Source: Homalodisca vitripennis
Taxonomy: Eukaryota > Arthropoda > Insecta > Hemiptera > Cicadellidae
Reading direction: 5' to 3'
Assembly (NCBI RefSeq): GCF_021130785.1
Contig: NC_060209.1
Coordinates: 22,258,001 to 22,322,000, forward strand
Length of the DNA stretch: 64,000 bases
Shown: in pieces, positions 1 through 11,768 of the stretch
Layout: the number at the start of each line of letters is the position of its first letter
Numbering within the stretch: the stretch's first letter is position 1
Position numbers and translations under genes: made by a program
Notes under the pieces: model-generated
Told to the model about the DNA's origin: nothing
The model's input: only the letters and a program-made list of their open reading frames with translations
Database searches by the model: none

Positions 1-1249
1 AAAAACAAAAAAATACTAATTTAGTAAATCATAAGCACATTTAGTTGATAAACGTGCCCCCTAAAATACAAGAAATCTATAAAGCTTCTAAGCTAATTTT
101 CCGTTGAAACAAAAACGAAAGTTTTATAAAAAATTATTAAAAGATTTCTTAAAGTCTCTCCCTGCTATTATTCAAACTGTTTCAGAATTTAATAATTGGT
201 TATGGTTCTACTTACCATGGTACTATGGACCTACTTTTAAAATATTTACTCTTATAAAAATGGAGATTGTACAAAAAAGGACAAAATACTCGGGTTATGA
301 AAGAAATGTTAGTTCCGAGGCAAAAAAGAGTTCTTCGAAATTAAAAATAACTTTTCCTTAAATAAAAAAACAATTACAGAAAAGTGTTTCAAGCAGCTAA
401 AGCATATGGCATCCCTATCTTATAACAATAATAATAATAATAATAAAGTACAGAACGAAATAAAGTAGATTGAAGATATGCAATAGAAGTTTGCAAATGG
501 GTTTTACATATTTTTGACGTATGTAAGATAATGAGAATGTAAGTTAAAATAGTTAAATAGTAGGCAGATAATTAAAACTTTGTTGTTATTAGTCAAAATC
601 GCTGGAATTTATTATGTTTATTCGAGTTTCATACAGAATACATTTTAATAAATTCCAATGGGAAATTCAACAGGGAATCAGAGATATTTTATATCATCTA
701 AGTAATATTCCAGTTAGAAACTGATATCGTCCGTTATAAAATTGAAATTATGGATTTTGAAGTCATATATGTTATTTAAAATATCTAATATTCTTTGTAT
801 TTATTTTCTTGGAGTTTAAGAATTGTATTAACAAATTATTTTTTTTGAAAAAATCGTTCACCTTTCTTTGCAAGTCACGTTCGAAACTATTAATACATTT
901 TAAAAATATTAATGTGTTAAATCTGCTATACGTGTAAAAATAACTGTTATTTAAACTGTTATTCAAGCTGTTACCAGACATGAGGTGGTATAAAACCACT
1001 AAAATCAGTATGAACCTTTCAAACCACCCTGTCTAGTGTCAGTCCAGCACCATAGGTATCACATTATGAAGAGGGTTGGCTCCAAATCTGTTGTAAAAAT
1101 CTTCTCCTTTTCACACGGCCCATATGAGAGCATATCCAAGGAATACGTCATATAAATATGATTACAATTCTCCATATGATTACTTAAGCTGGAACGTTCA
1201 TGTTACATCAGTACGAAAATATGACCATCGCGGGGGACATTAACCTAAT
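1..1249. other. AT-rich stretch, no gene recognised
   Basis: Short open frames only, none with a recognisable motif. A short AAT-type trinucleotide tract lies near 427-446. No repeat family seen elsewhere in the window is recognised here. Confidence 0.6.
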
Positions 1250-1460
1250 GAGTTTCATGAGGAGACAAAAATGGCGGTCGGGCATGGTGGGCAATCAAAG
1301 GATGCCGCATGATTTGGGTATTGATGTCGCCGCCGGGGTGTAGGCGGGTGGGGAGGGGGGCATGGCGGGGGTGAGACCCTGGATACAGCAGCCAGCTCCC
1401 GCCCACGCACCCGGGACTTGTTGCTGACTGCAGCCCTGCCCGGCGTCTGCATCATATACC
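1250..1460. other. GC-rich, CpG-containing island
   Basis: A sharply GC-rich patch in an AT-rich surround, with G runs near 1350-1370 and several CpG steps. Open frames cross it on the minus strand (92 and 75 codons) but give proline/arginine-rich translations typical of GC-rich noncoding DNA. It could be a promoter or 5' exon remnant or a transposon end. No TATA box, start context or splice pattern settles this. Confidence 0.4.
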
Positions 1461-1589
1461 GTACTGTTTCCAGAATTGTAATAAGCTGAGACAATAACGC
1501 TAACTTGGCAAGAACAATCCAACTTTTTGACAATAGATTTGTAAACTGGGTTCGATCAACAATGCTCCGTTACCTTTGATGTGTTTCTG

Positions 1590-2690
1590 ATTTATGAATG
1601 AAATACTGTTATTAAAACTGTTTATAATTTGGTTAATATTAAGTTTTAAATTTGACAATATCACTTGTTGTTTTTCTTAGAACATGACGAAAATTTCATA
1701 TAGTAATTTAAAAAACATTCTGCGAAGAATGTATATACGATTTGAAGTCTTAAAGCAATTGTAAAGAAGCTCGAAAAAATGATATTGCATCAAAATCACG
1801 TTTTCATTTCAAAATAATTACGCATGGTCCTAAAAAACAGCATGATTTAAAAATGAAATACTGTTATTAAAACTTTTCATAAGTTGGAATTTTTAACATT
1901 AGGTATTAAATGTAACAGTATAATTATTTTACTTAGAACATTGCGAAAATATTATATCGTAATTAAAAGAAAATATTGCGAGAATCTCATCGAATTGGGT
2001 AATAAGATCTAATTAACATTGCATCAAAATACTGGGGAAATACACCAGCATTTATACTATAATAACAATATAGTATCCACTTTTGGGATCACCAGCATAA
2101 TATAGTACAATCTTAAATCTTAAGTCTAAAAGTAATTGTAAAAAGTCTAGAAAAAATGAAATTGCATGAAAACCAAATTTTGGAGAAAATGTTATATCAT
2201 CATTTAAAAAAATGTAAGAAGAATTTCATAGAATTTGGTAACATGATCTCATTAAAATTACCTCGAAATACTGGGAAAATATACCAGCGTTTAAACAATA
2301 ATAGCAATATAGTATCCACTTTTGGAATCACTAGTTTAATATAGTACATTTTAAGTTCTATGTCTAAGAGTAAATTGTAAAACATCTCGAAGAAATTAAA
2401 TTTCATGAAAACCAAATTTTGGAGAAAATTTCATATCGTCATTAAAAAAAATTATGCGAAGAATGTCATATAATTTTGTAACAAGATCTCATTAACATTA
2501 CCTCGAAATACTGGGAAAATAAATATATCAGCGTTTAAACAATAATAGCAATATAGTATCCACTTTTTGAATCACCAGCATAATACAGTACAATCTGAAA
2601 TCTTAAGTCTAAAACAATTATAAAGCATTTCGAAAAAATTTCATCAAAACCACATTTTGATTTCAAAACAGTTACACATGCTCCTAAAAA
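1590..2690. repeat. Diverged tandem repeat, unit about 240-250 bp
   Basis: The word CAATATAGTATCCACTTTT recurs at about 2066, 2305 and 2549, with surrounding sequence conserved (ACCAGCRTTTA before it, ATCACYAG after it). Upstream, GAAATACTGTTATTAAAACT occurs near 1600 and 1853. The units differ by many substitutions and indels, so this is an old array. The small open frames inside it are by-products of the repeat. Confidence 0.75.
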
Positions 2691-2699
2691 CTGCAGCAA

Positions 2700-4302
2700 T
2701 GAGACATCAATGAAAATCCCTATCAACGCAAGAAAAGTGAAAGGACTCTCAAGGAAAGATGGAATGTTCTATGACTCAACAGGCGGTGTATGTGGTACAT
2801 ATTAATTTTAGTGAAAAAATTACAACTAAACGACTCACCATATGGTATTGTATCCAAAAAGTAGTTATTAATAATGAGCAATTTATGTGTTTTTATCGAT
2901 CCTCCCGTTCGCAAGTCTAAAAAACATTTAAGAAGATGTATTACAAATGTTCTTGAACTAGTTAAGAGATTCAGGTGAAAAGAGATTATTCAATTGGACA
3001 CAGCACTGCGGTATAATTCTTTATTCATCATGAAAACAGTGGGACAGTGATACTGTGGTATATTGGAAGTACGTAAATATTTTCAATTGTCTCTTTGTAC
3101 TTTACGTCTAAAAAATGTAATATCTTATTTCTGACAGGATAGAACTTGTTCGGATTCAGCGTTACACGTTTTACTTCTGCTCGACCAGAGCGGACTTACA
3201 TGTTCCTGTCGATTACATTTATGAAAAATAATCTAATCAATTGAAGTCAAGTGATTTTGTTCAAGTAAGAACAGTAATAATGCTATTTTAACTACTTACC
3301 AAAAGATGAATTCTGTTGTAAAAACCTGAAAAGCACTATGCAATTTGAGAAGAACATTGCAAAAAGTTTGTTTTAAAAATTTAGTAGATTGTAAATTTAC
3401 AGTTAGAAATAAATTGTTTTGTTAAATTCTTACATAAAAAATAAAAATAACTACTATATTTTTTTTTGCTGAATTTGCAGATTGAAAATAATTAATAAAA
3501 AAGCCACTACTTCCGGCTCTTGTAATCTACTTTGGGTCTAATGAATTTTCAGTACCATAGTCGGTTTTGCTTTGTTTCCCTATTAAGAAAATATAAAACA
3601 TACGTAGGAGTTAAAACCCTATTACGGTCTAAGGGAAAATCGTACCTACTTCTAATCTGCTTACGGTACATGGGGAAATCCTTATTAATAATTAATCACG
3701 CCACTTAGTCGTTTATTAGGTTTTACATTGTGAAATCTTGTTTTCTTCGTACTGCAGTCTGGGAAAGAATGGATCATTGAGACATGTTAGTGTTCATTTC
3801 TTGGTTGTTTCATGAGCCTCTGATAAAATGCCACCTGCGCAGCTTTAAAGGTTTATTAAGGTTGGTTTTAATAATATGTGTTTAAATAATATTTACAATG
3901 TAAATACAAATTACTTATATAATTTAACCAAGTAAAATTTGACCATGGCGGCGACAACCACAACAATACAATTTGTTTATGGGCTTTCTTGTACATATCA
4001 GATCGAGAATGTGCTCTAAAAAACTAGAATTAGTACTTTCTTGCATTAATTAAAAATGTGTATACAAGGAAAGTACAGTGCACTTTTAAATTCCATTTCC
4101 TAGCAACTCTCCTACAATAGATGTGACATCGATACAAAAATTGAGGCCTTCTCGTACCTGAAAATTTCGTACAGAAAAGTTTACTTAACTCTTAACTTTT
4201 ATGCCGATTAATATAAATCTGTTCTCAACCACTATTGACTGACTATCAGTTCAGATAAAAATGTAACTCGTTTTTGAAGAGTTTAATTAATACAATAAAA
4301 GC
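2700..4302. other. AT-rich stretch, nothing recognised
   Basis: No coding motif, RNA gene or repeat shared with other parts of the window was recognised. Confidence 0.5.
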
Positions 4303-4407
4303 TTGCAAGGACAGGATCGCTCAGCGGTCACCCATCCAAGCAGCACCCACGCTCGACATTGCTTGATCTGAATACCTTGCGATAACCGTTATACCCGCTA
4401 CACTGCG
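4303..4407 (-). repeat. 5S rRNA-derived SINE head (truncated)
   Basis: Read on the minus strand, the segment matches the internal-promoter half of 5S ribosomal RNA. It has GATCAAGCAATGTCGAGCG, corresponding to the A-box region, then GCTTGGATGGGTGACCGC, corresponding to the C-box region, with spacing like 5S. The 5' part of 5S and its closing stem are missing, and the sequence diverges after the C-box. The same head, followed by a shared body, is at 8279-8502. This is therefore a SINE3-type retroposon rather than a functional 5S gene. It lacks the body and tail present in the other copies. Confidence 0.75.
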
Positions 4408-5589
4408 AATTACTATATTTATTTTTATATAGAAAGCGTAACGGATCTTGTTTACGAATTAAAAGTACCTAACAATCATAGGTACCAGTATTAATAATAT
4501 TAAATAAATTCCTATCTCCAAATAACTGTTGAAAACAGTACCTATCAACTAAAAGTCTTGTTTTGTATAAAAAAACTGGGAGTTTTTGGTACGCAGTAGA
4601 GTCCATAGCTCTCTGAGTTTATACATAGCCATTACTACTTTATCTAACACAAGAAAATTTAAGCTGATTATACGGTGCTCTTTGCCGTACAGCATATCAC
4701 ATTAACGTTACTGTATTTTATATCATCTTTACTGTATGATCGTTAGTAGAGGATTAGTGATGTGTTCCTATATTGAGCTCTGTATTAAGCGAGTGTTAGT
4801 ATATAAGTATGCGTACTCGTGCGTGTGAATTGGATCTTTTGCAACCCTCAATAATGTATCAGTAATAAATGATAACAAACAAGGAAAACCTGCACTAAGA
4901 AGGCGAATTCCACAGTTGATTATAAGTTTTTCTTTTGCATTTATTTCCAGGAAGAGACTGTTTGTTGGAAGAAAACAAGGAAGGCCTGCCTGCACTAATT
5001 AGGTTAATTCCATAACTGATAGTAGATTTTCCTTTTTGTATTTATTTCCAGAATACCTACTAAATTTGGAAGTTTTCAATTACAAAACTCTAATTTTTAG
5101 AATTTGTTTATTTTCCAAGAAAATTGTAAAACATAGGGCTTTAGGGCTTCAACATATTTGTTATTTATGTATTCTTAAGAAAATCATTTGTTTTTTTAAT
5201 TTGTAACCAAAGATTACAGCACTCATGGTATAGACATAACGGTTTCGGTAATAGCCATTTAAAGAGAAACAACAGCTAAGTCCACTTTTTAGACAACAAA
5301 CAGTTTTAATAATAATGTAAAAAGTAGCATACACGTAATAAAGGATAAGAAAACATAGCTAGAACTAAGAACCAAATGGCTATGTATAAATTGTGCAATG
5401 TAAATGATTAATACACTATATGCAATAGAATGTGTTAAAATTACTCTCCATTGTACTCACTTTGATTATAGAATGGGTTTTCCAATTATGATCTCAGATT
5501 TTATTTAATTTTTGTGCCGTCAAGTCCTAAGCTAATCCTGGAAGGTTATTAAAAATAGAATACCTAGGTGAAGCAAATTAAATTTCGAT
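4408..5589. repeat. Intergenic stretch with a ~97-bp tandem duplication
   Basis: Mostly featureless AT-rich DNA. Between about 4874 and 5055 two diverged copies of a ~97-bp unit lie head to tail. Each starts near AACAAGGA (about 4877 and 4974), passes through an ATTCCA motif and ends in a pyrimidine-rich TTTATTTCCAG. The copies resemble duplicated splice acceptors, but no exon follows. Confidence 0.5.
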
Positions 5590-7215
5590 TTAGTGAGCTT
5601 TTTATATGGAACCTGAACAAGATTTATGTTCCTTGTATTACATCTGTAGGCATCACTTCTTATTATCAAGACTCTTGATCTTCCTCAATGATTTATCATT
5701 TACCATAAAAAGAAAGAATAGAGGTCCAATGACGGAACCTTATGGGACTCCGTGTACAGCAGCACCTTCTCCAGAACTACGACCATTATTGTGACAACCT
5801 GCTCTTTGTCCACCCAAATACCACATGAAGAATCCCATTGGCTATCATGCACCATTATCGAACTCGATGTTTTTTGTATAGAAATGAATTTTTTATCATC
5901 GTGCAAAAGACAAACAAACAGAAATTATATTTTCCAGTCCCTCGAATTTATATAGGTATGATTGTTTACCTTATAAAATCTCCTAAAAAGGAAACGTTCC
6001 TTGTTTAAACGATCGGATCATAAAAGTTGTGCAAATCACAAAAAAAACGTTGGTTCTTGCAATGTCAAACAGCGTTAAATGCAAATAACACGGGTCTCAA
6101 TAGTTTTTGTATGATTTGTATTGTTGCTCATTAAAATATGTGAGTGACTGCCTCACTTTGGAGAGATCATTCCTAAAGCCGTACTGACCAAACCACCATC
6201 CTCAAGAAACTTTAGGAGTCGAGTTTTAATAAGATACTCACAATCCCTCCCGAAAATTGGAATATTATAAATAAGCCTGTAGCTCTCAGGTAGTGGCCTA
6301 CCTCCCTTCTTAAATATTTTAGTAACCTTTAACTTACCGGGATGGACACCTTCAATTAAACGTGCATCGAAACAGGCAATTAAGGGTAAGAAGATATAAC
6401 TAATTGCTGATTTTACACTGCTATGTGTCATAGAATAAATATCCTTACTTTTACTGTCCATCATCCGCTGAACCGTGTGTAGAATCTAGTTTCCTGCAGT
6501 AGAGGTAAAATTTCTTGTCTTCCATTGGAGCATCCGCTATTCTGACCATGTAAATCGGACTGAAAGAAGAAGCTTGAAAAACCTAGAGGGCTCCATCCGA
6601 AATAGAAGGGTAATAGAAACTGTCATTACACTTGCATGAGAATTTCCTGCCTAATTACCTTCCAGGCTGCTGAACACTATTTACTGCAATTCCAATAAAA
6701 ACAGCAACAAACCTAGACTTGTTAATTTCATGTTGATATACCTTTATAGCAGTACAGTAAATTCGTTTAGCCTCCAAACTCATTGTAAACTTGTCAATGT
6801 CTCGATAAGTCATTAGCCTCTCTTGTAACACTTTGAGTTCAGGGCTTAAACCATTTAGGTCCACAACTTGATTAGTCTCATGAGCAGGCATATTAAGATC
6901 TCTCACCCTAACATTAGCGCAAACTGAGTCTTGATTACTCAAACAATACTTCAGTCTCAATTACTTCATTCTCAAGTGTTTCAAGCGCTAGGTTGGTCGC
7001 AATATTATCCAAAAAAGACAGTCCTCTTGTAGGTTTCAATTAGTAAAATAGATATTTAATATTTTTAAATAGCCTAATTGTCCAACTTTTCTTAGTATTA
7101 CGTTTGGCGAAATTCACATTTAAGTCTCCATCAACTCTAAACTTTCTCTAAAGCTAGAATTATTCTTTCTGTGTTAGACATAAACAGCTCCAGGTCAACA
7201 CTAAGCGACTGATAG
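5590..7215 (-). pseudogene. LINE relic: endonuclease plus reverse transcriptase
   Basis: A minus-strand non-LTR retrotransposon ORF2 in broken pieces. At about 7110-7130 the translation gives GDLNVNF, the metal-binding motif of the apurinic-type endonuclease. It is followed near 7000 by PTR and LDNI motifs typical of the same domain in jockey/CR1-type elements. A linker region follows at 6655-6960. The 103-codon frame at 6153-6464 contains FKKG, a degenerate SYR-I-IPIF block and EYLIKTRLLKFLE, the early reverse transcriptase blocks. Near 5719-5766 the motif GVP-stop-GSVIGPLFF is the palm-domain block with its usual glutamine codon replaced by TAA. Several frameshifts and stops separate the pieces. 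The family (jockey, CR1 or a relative) is inferred from motif style only. It is not functional. Confidence 0.85.
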
Positions 7216-7810
7216 ATAATTACAATGACTACAGAGTTCCTCTTTGTATGTCATCGATTTTTTTTCTAAACTACTGAAGTTATTGTGATGAATCTTTATG
7301 TTAATGGAAGAGGGCTACCTCATCGTGATCCCAAATAATTTTTGTATGAATTGAAAAATCATCTGAAAATTACTTTGAAAGTTTTACATATAAAACCATA
7401 TAGAAACATCAAATTGTGAAGGTGCCGTTATCTTCAAACGGAATATTACCTCAGAAATGGCAGGAAACATAATTTTTTAGTACTTGTCTTTGAAATGACG
7501 TTCCTATTGGAGGAAGCGTAAAAAGTTCGTCATTAAGCAATGTGACAGGGTTGAGTGCGGAGTTTGAAACTTTCCAAATCACTATAAAATACCTCAGAGT
7601 TTCGGTAATTTCCTAGTCTACATCAGGGTTCCAGAAATCTCTCTTATATGAATCCTTCGAAATATGACGTAGAAAAACGGTAGGTATAAGGTATTTTTCT
7701 TCAGATGACAATAACATACCTCACATATGCTGGGGAACATGTATCTGTTCACGATAATGGTACCAGTAACGCCTCTGTTGGTGGTAATATAAAAATACAT
7801 CATACATTCT
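7216..7810. other. Unassigned stretch upstream of the LINE relic
   Basis: No domain recognised. On the minus strand this could include the amino-terminal part of the LINE ORF2 or its 5' region, but no conserved motif was seen to support that. Confidence 0.35.
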
Positions 7811-8065
7811 GGTGTGACAGGATATCCTGGATGGTTAAGGTTAGGGGTAGCGGCCGCTTCCTGTTAAGATCAAAGGGAAAGAACTTTGGGCATTAATCTC
7901 ATTCATGTCTCCTTGGAAGAGGATAAGCTAACCTCTCCAGTCAAAGCAGGCAGGGGTTGGCACGCCTATATGTTTAGACAATCAACACTCGTTAAAACTT
8001 AGGGAGTTCTACAAATTCCAACAGTCATCTCCCGCAGTAAACTAGACTTATCAATGCAACGCGAC
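7811..8065 (+). repeat. Dispersed ~330-bp repeat family, copy 1
   Basis: Shares long blocks with 21707-22072, 32995-33222 and 59533-59868 (inverted). The shared order is GTGACAGGATATYCTGGATGG, a GGCCGC-CTCCTGT block, ATTAATCTCA, CAGCCTCTCCAGTCAAAGCA, and a TCATCTCCCGCAGTA-ACTAGAC 3' block. Spacing is conserved with small indels. The family is not recognised: there is no tRNA-like head, poly-A tail or clear inverted termini. It is probably a non-autonomous mobile element. Confidence 0.7.
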
Positions 8066-8228
8066 GGCGCAAAATTCAAATTTCTTAAAAAGTAAATACG
8101 TGCCAAAAATAACACAATTTGAAGATAGAATGCGGTTGCGTAAAACAGTTTTAGATGTTAAGAAAAAGATGTCGCTTTCAAATAAGAGTGGCATTGGGTA
8201 TGAGTAACTTTTATTTTCTCAAATTTAA

Positions 8229-8277
8229 ATAATATAATATTAAATTAGGTTTAATTTCATTTTTAATATTATATTAT
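8229..8277. repeat. Perfect 16-bp AT-only inverted repeat
   Basis: Arms 8229-8244 and 8262-8277 are exact reverse complements (ATAATATAATATTAAA), separated by 17 bases. It directly abuts the tail of the SINE at 8279 and may simply be the AT-rich target. Confidence 0.6.
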
Positions 8278-8278
8278 T

Positions 8279-8502
8279 ATTAAAGTAAAGTAAAGATGTC
8301 TTATTTTACCAGGCGAAGTGAGGGCTAAGAAGTCCCCTCTAACATAACCTGGGGACAAACGGTTTAAAGGTAACTTTCGAACCATCACCATCAGCCGGGC
8401 AGGCGGGCTCCTTGCAAGAGCAGGACCACTCAGCAGTCACCCGTCCAAGCAGCAGCCACGCTCTACGTTGCTTGCGAAAACTGTTGTACCAGCTACACTA
8501 CG
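8279..8502 (-). repeat. 5S rRNA-derived SINE, nearly full length
   Basis: On the minus strand the element starts with a 5S-like internal promoter: AAGCAACGTAGAGCGTGG, then CTTGGACGGGTGACTGC. It continues through a body with GGTTCGAAAGTTACC and GTCCCCAGGTTATG. It ends in a TTACTTTACTTTA-type repeat tail at its 3' end (left side, 8279-8296). The body and tail recur alone on the plus strand at 60669-60765, and the head alone at 4303-4407. Together these define one SINE of about 225 bp that would be transcribed by RNA polymerase III from a 5S-type promoter. The short repeated tail suggests mobilisation by a LINE with a matching 3' end, which is inference. Confidence 0.8.
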
Positions 8503-9039
8503 CTATTGGTTATTATTGTGTATTTTGCAGATTAAAATAAACCATAGCAATTTTTAAATGAGTGCAAATATGTAAATAAATTAACATGAAAAATTGTAAC
8601 AAACTGTTAAAAGGTATTTGAAATTTGTTGTTTTTATTAGTTAAACAAGACATTTTGTAGACATTGATGCACCAACTACCAGAGGAAAGCAGGATATAAT
8701 GGACCTGTAGTCTCTTTTATTTAATAGAGATAGATTCTAATGTTGCCCTAGTTAGAGTAAACTATCGTATTTCCTTTATAATATAAATTATCGTTGGCTT
8801 TGAAGCCAAGGAGGTGCAGGATAGATTGATCAAAATCAGAAACGACGTTCTAAATGGTAAATATCCCAGGATGATTTTTCAACACCCTCTGAGACGAAGG
8901 GTTGGAGCTCTAGGTTTGGAAAAAATATTATTAATTACTTAATACGCTTTAATGTTAGATTGAGTTAACTCAATCTAACTCAAATTAGTATAAATGTTTT
9001 TCGGAATCCATAGTTAAGACACAATGGATTTTCTTCAAA
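8503..9039. other. Intergenic, nothing recognised
   Basis: AT-rich. A short inverted word pair around 8960-8985 (TTGAGTTAACTCAA) is the only structure seen. Confidence 0.45.
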
Positions 9040-9650
9040 TTTTTCCCAAGAGAGCATGGTGGGCAGTTCTCAGGGGCAAGGAGCTACCCAATACCAAGAG
9101 CTGCCAGTTCCATAAGGTGCCAGTTGCCAGAATCTGCTGGAGATTAAGACTTTGCAGTTATAGGGAGTTCCCAAAAGCGAGAATGTGGCAGATGTCTGGA
9201 CATTCCAGAAACTGGAAGCTGCCAGAGGCGGGAAGTACACAAAATTCAGAACCAGTCAGTGACCGTAAGAAACCAGAGCCAGGTGCTCACAGAGGCTGAG
9301 AACTATCATGGGTCTGAAATTAACGAATTCCAGGAACCGTCAAAGGTCTGGTGCCTGGCTGCAAGCTCTTAGAGTCTAAAAGTTCTCCGGAATCGGGAGC
9401 TCGCAGAGACTGAAAGCTCCCAGGAGCTGAGAGGTTCCAGAATCCAAATTCTTCCAGAGATAGGTATCTACCAGAGACTAGCAAGTTACTAGAAACCGGC
9501 ACATGCCAGACGCCGAGACCTGTCAGATATAGAGATCAGACCATTATCAGAAGGTCAGTGAAATAAGGAGCTGTCAGAGATAGTGAATGTGTCTAGAGGC
9601 TGAGAGTTCTCAGAGGGCTTGCTTTCCCAGAGGCCTAGAGATGCCAAAGT
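9040..9650. repeat. Degenerate GC-richer minisatellite, short unit (~17 bp and multiples)
   Basis: About 600 bp built from decayed variants of a short unit resembling GAGAGTTCTCAGAGGCT and TGCCAGAATC. Words such as CCAGA, GCTGAGA and AGCTCCCAG recur at near-regular intervals. Base composition is clearly higher in G+C than the flanks. Open frames of 60-91 codons occur on both strands because the unit lacks stops. They show no known domain. Confidence 0.6.
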
Positions 9651-10019
9651 TTCTGTTTTGTCCACCGGTGGGAGTAAACATTTATTTCTGTATGATTGCC
9701 TGTCTGTCTATCTATCCGCAAGATATCTCATGAATGAAAGGAGCTATAAACTTCAAGTTTTTGCATACAACGAGCATTGTGGCGTACTGTTTGTCCGTAA
9801 TTAGATTGTTTCAAACAAAGCTTTAATTCCTCAATGAAGAAAGTAAACTTTACAATGGGAAAACCCTATAATAATGCTCATTACTTGATCATTGAGGTGA
9901 ACAGTTTCATTTAATTTTCGCTCTTTTCTAATAACCTCTACACCTTTACAATAACCGATAGAACCCTCCAATTAATTTAAATGAAAATCAGCATTATTAA
10001 AATAAAGACTTTATTGTTA
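9651..10019. other. Intergenic, nothing recognised
   Basis: AT-rich DNA between the minisatellite and the Helitron-like end. No coding or RNA motif seen. Confidence 0.45.
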
Positions 10020-10180
10020 TCTATATATATATAAAAATGAAACTGTTCGTGTGTAACAGCATCACTCATAAACGGCTGGACGGATTCGCCTAATTTTTTT
10101 TTTAATTTGTTCGTCTTGATCTGTAGAAGGTTATAGGATACTTTTTATCCCTTTCCCGATTCAGGATTCCGCCCCACTGG
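10020..10180 (+). mobile_element. Helitron-like 5' terminus
   Basis: The segment begins with TCTATATATATATAAAAATG, preceded by A at 10019, which is the usual look of arthropod Helitron 5' ends inserted between A and T. It continues with an ACGGCTGGACGGATTCG block like the sequence that follows the terminus in many insect Helitrons. I could not place a convincing 3' end (hairpin then CTRR). The element may be truncated or end near the hairpin around 10532-10545 (GTAAC-ACG-GTTAC). No Rep/helicase coding sequence was found. Confidence 0.55.
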
Positions 10181-11040
10181 TAGTTTATATTTTGGTTCCT
10201 AGGCCCGTTACCTTCAAGGCCGTTCCATGCTGCAGTATTAATCTTTGTACTCATCGGCTCTTTTTTGTATAACTGTAGAGATAATACACAAAATGCAGAC
10301 ATCGTAACATCAGAAGTAAGAGCTGAACCAAGCTCACTACTCTACTTCTTTAGATGTAAGTGCTCATGCAGATGATTCATAAACAAACTGTACACGTGTT
10401 TGTTACTGTAGAAATGCTTGTTAAACAACTGTGCAACATTTATAGCCAGTGTAACTCGACTACTGTAAGGATTGTTTGTGTTGACCCAGTAATAGATGTA
10501 AGGGTTGATATTGACGAAGGGCGACGAGACGGTAACACGGTTACGTAGGCAGCGCTATGACGTCAGAGTTTTCTAATACAGACTTAACAGAAATAACACT
10601 GGGTCGCAATACAGATCTGCAACTGTTTGTGGAACGAGTCTTCTATACATTTGAATTTAGGATTCCAAGAAATATTTTATTAGTACCTAACGCAGACTGC
10701 ACATTATTACCGGTAACGCTCCAGTTTATTTATGAACATAAAGGTGAAGTGTGTGTTGTTTTGTTTTATTGGCTTCATAGAGTATATATATATATATATA
10801 TATATCAGGAATTGTTTAAGAGAGAGTTCTGAAACAATAAAGTCTGTTATTGGACTTTATTTATAGAAATATTATTGTTTTTTTTACGAGTATTTATCAA
10901 GAAGTAGTTTAAAGTTGATTTATCTAAGAGAAGGTTATTGTTGTATTTATACACAGTAGATGTAGAATAAAACATAGTATTCTATTTAATCATGTAAAAT
11001 TTATAGTTGGGATTTTAATTTAACTTTAATTACTTTAATT

Positions 11041-11043
<3 letters not shown>
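10181..11043. other. Possible Helitron interior, then intergenic DNA with a short TA tract
   Basis: Contains the palindrome TGACGTCA near 10558 and a TA dinucleotide tract at about 10782-10805. The 91- and 62-codon open frames here show no recognised domain. Confidence 0.4.

Positions 11044-11089
<46 letters not shown>
11044..11089. repeat. (TA)n microsatellite
   Basis: About 23 uninterrupted TA dinucleotides. Confidence 0.95.
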
Positions 11090-11090
<1 letters not shown>

Positions 11091-11711
11091 AATTAAATAA
11101 GCTTAAATTTTCATAAGCTCACACATAATCACATTTAATGATATATAAATATATGTTTATTTTTAGATTTTGTAAATTTATGCAGGTGCCTATTTAGTTT
11201 ACTAAACTTCATTTTTCGTATAAGGGAGGTGCAAGTTAAACAATTTCCCATTTTTTAGTAGCACGAGTTCATTAAATGTTTTGAGTTTTTACGGAGTACA
11301 TTCTATGCGGTTAGTTTGAGACAAAACACAGTTTGTCGAAGTACGTATGTTGCAGTATATCGTCTCGGGTCCCACGAGGGTTTGTACATAATTCCGCACA
11401 TATTTTTCGTTTATAAGGCATTTTAGATCTTATGTACTATATCAGACTAAAATAAAATGTTATACGTTATTAATGTGTGCAACATCTAAACACTTTTCAA
11501 GTACCTCGGTCCTACGATTATTATTTATTTTACACGAGGATTTTCTTGATTCTGCCACAATTATGCTTAGTAAAACAAAAATATAAATTATAATATTTCC
11601 TATCTGGACCTTCCAAAATCTCACAATATGTTTGTTAGAACTTTTAAAATTTCGTTATTGTGTGAGCGAGGATGTTCTTATCAGTTTTAGGCAACGTTTA
11701 ATGAATTATAT
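11090..11711. other. Intergenic, nothing recognised
   Basis: AT-rich, no coding, RNA or repeat signal seen. Confidence 0.5.
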
Positions 11712-11768
11712 AAAATATCTTTACGCTTAAACGCTTTAGTTTTACTCATTTAAGCGTAAAGATATTTT
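11712..11768. repeat. Perfect 20-bp inverted repeat (hairpin)
   Basis: AAAATATCTTTACGCTTAAA at 11712-11731 and its exact reverse complement at 11749-11768 enclose a 17-base loop. A 20-bp perfect stem with mixed composition is unlikely by chance. It may be a short foldback element or a hairpin-forming transcript. Confidence 0.85.

Noticed and set aside
1255..1533. Proline/arginine-rich minus-strand protein
   Set aside because: Composition follows from the GC-rich patch; no domain, and a second frame is equally open.
4303..4407. Functional 5S rRNA gene
   Set aside because: Only the internal-promoter half matches; the 5' half and closing stem are absent and the flank belongs to a SINE.
10530..10560. 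Helitron 3' end
   Set aside because: A 5-bp hairpin is present but the following bases do not give a CTRR terminus, so the element end remains undefined.
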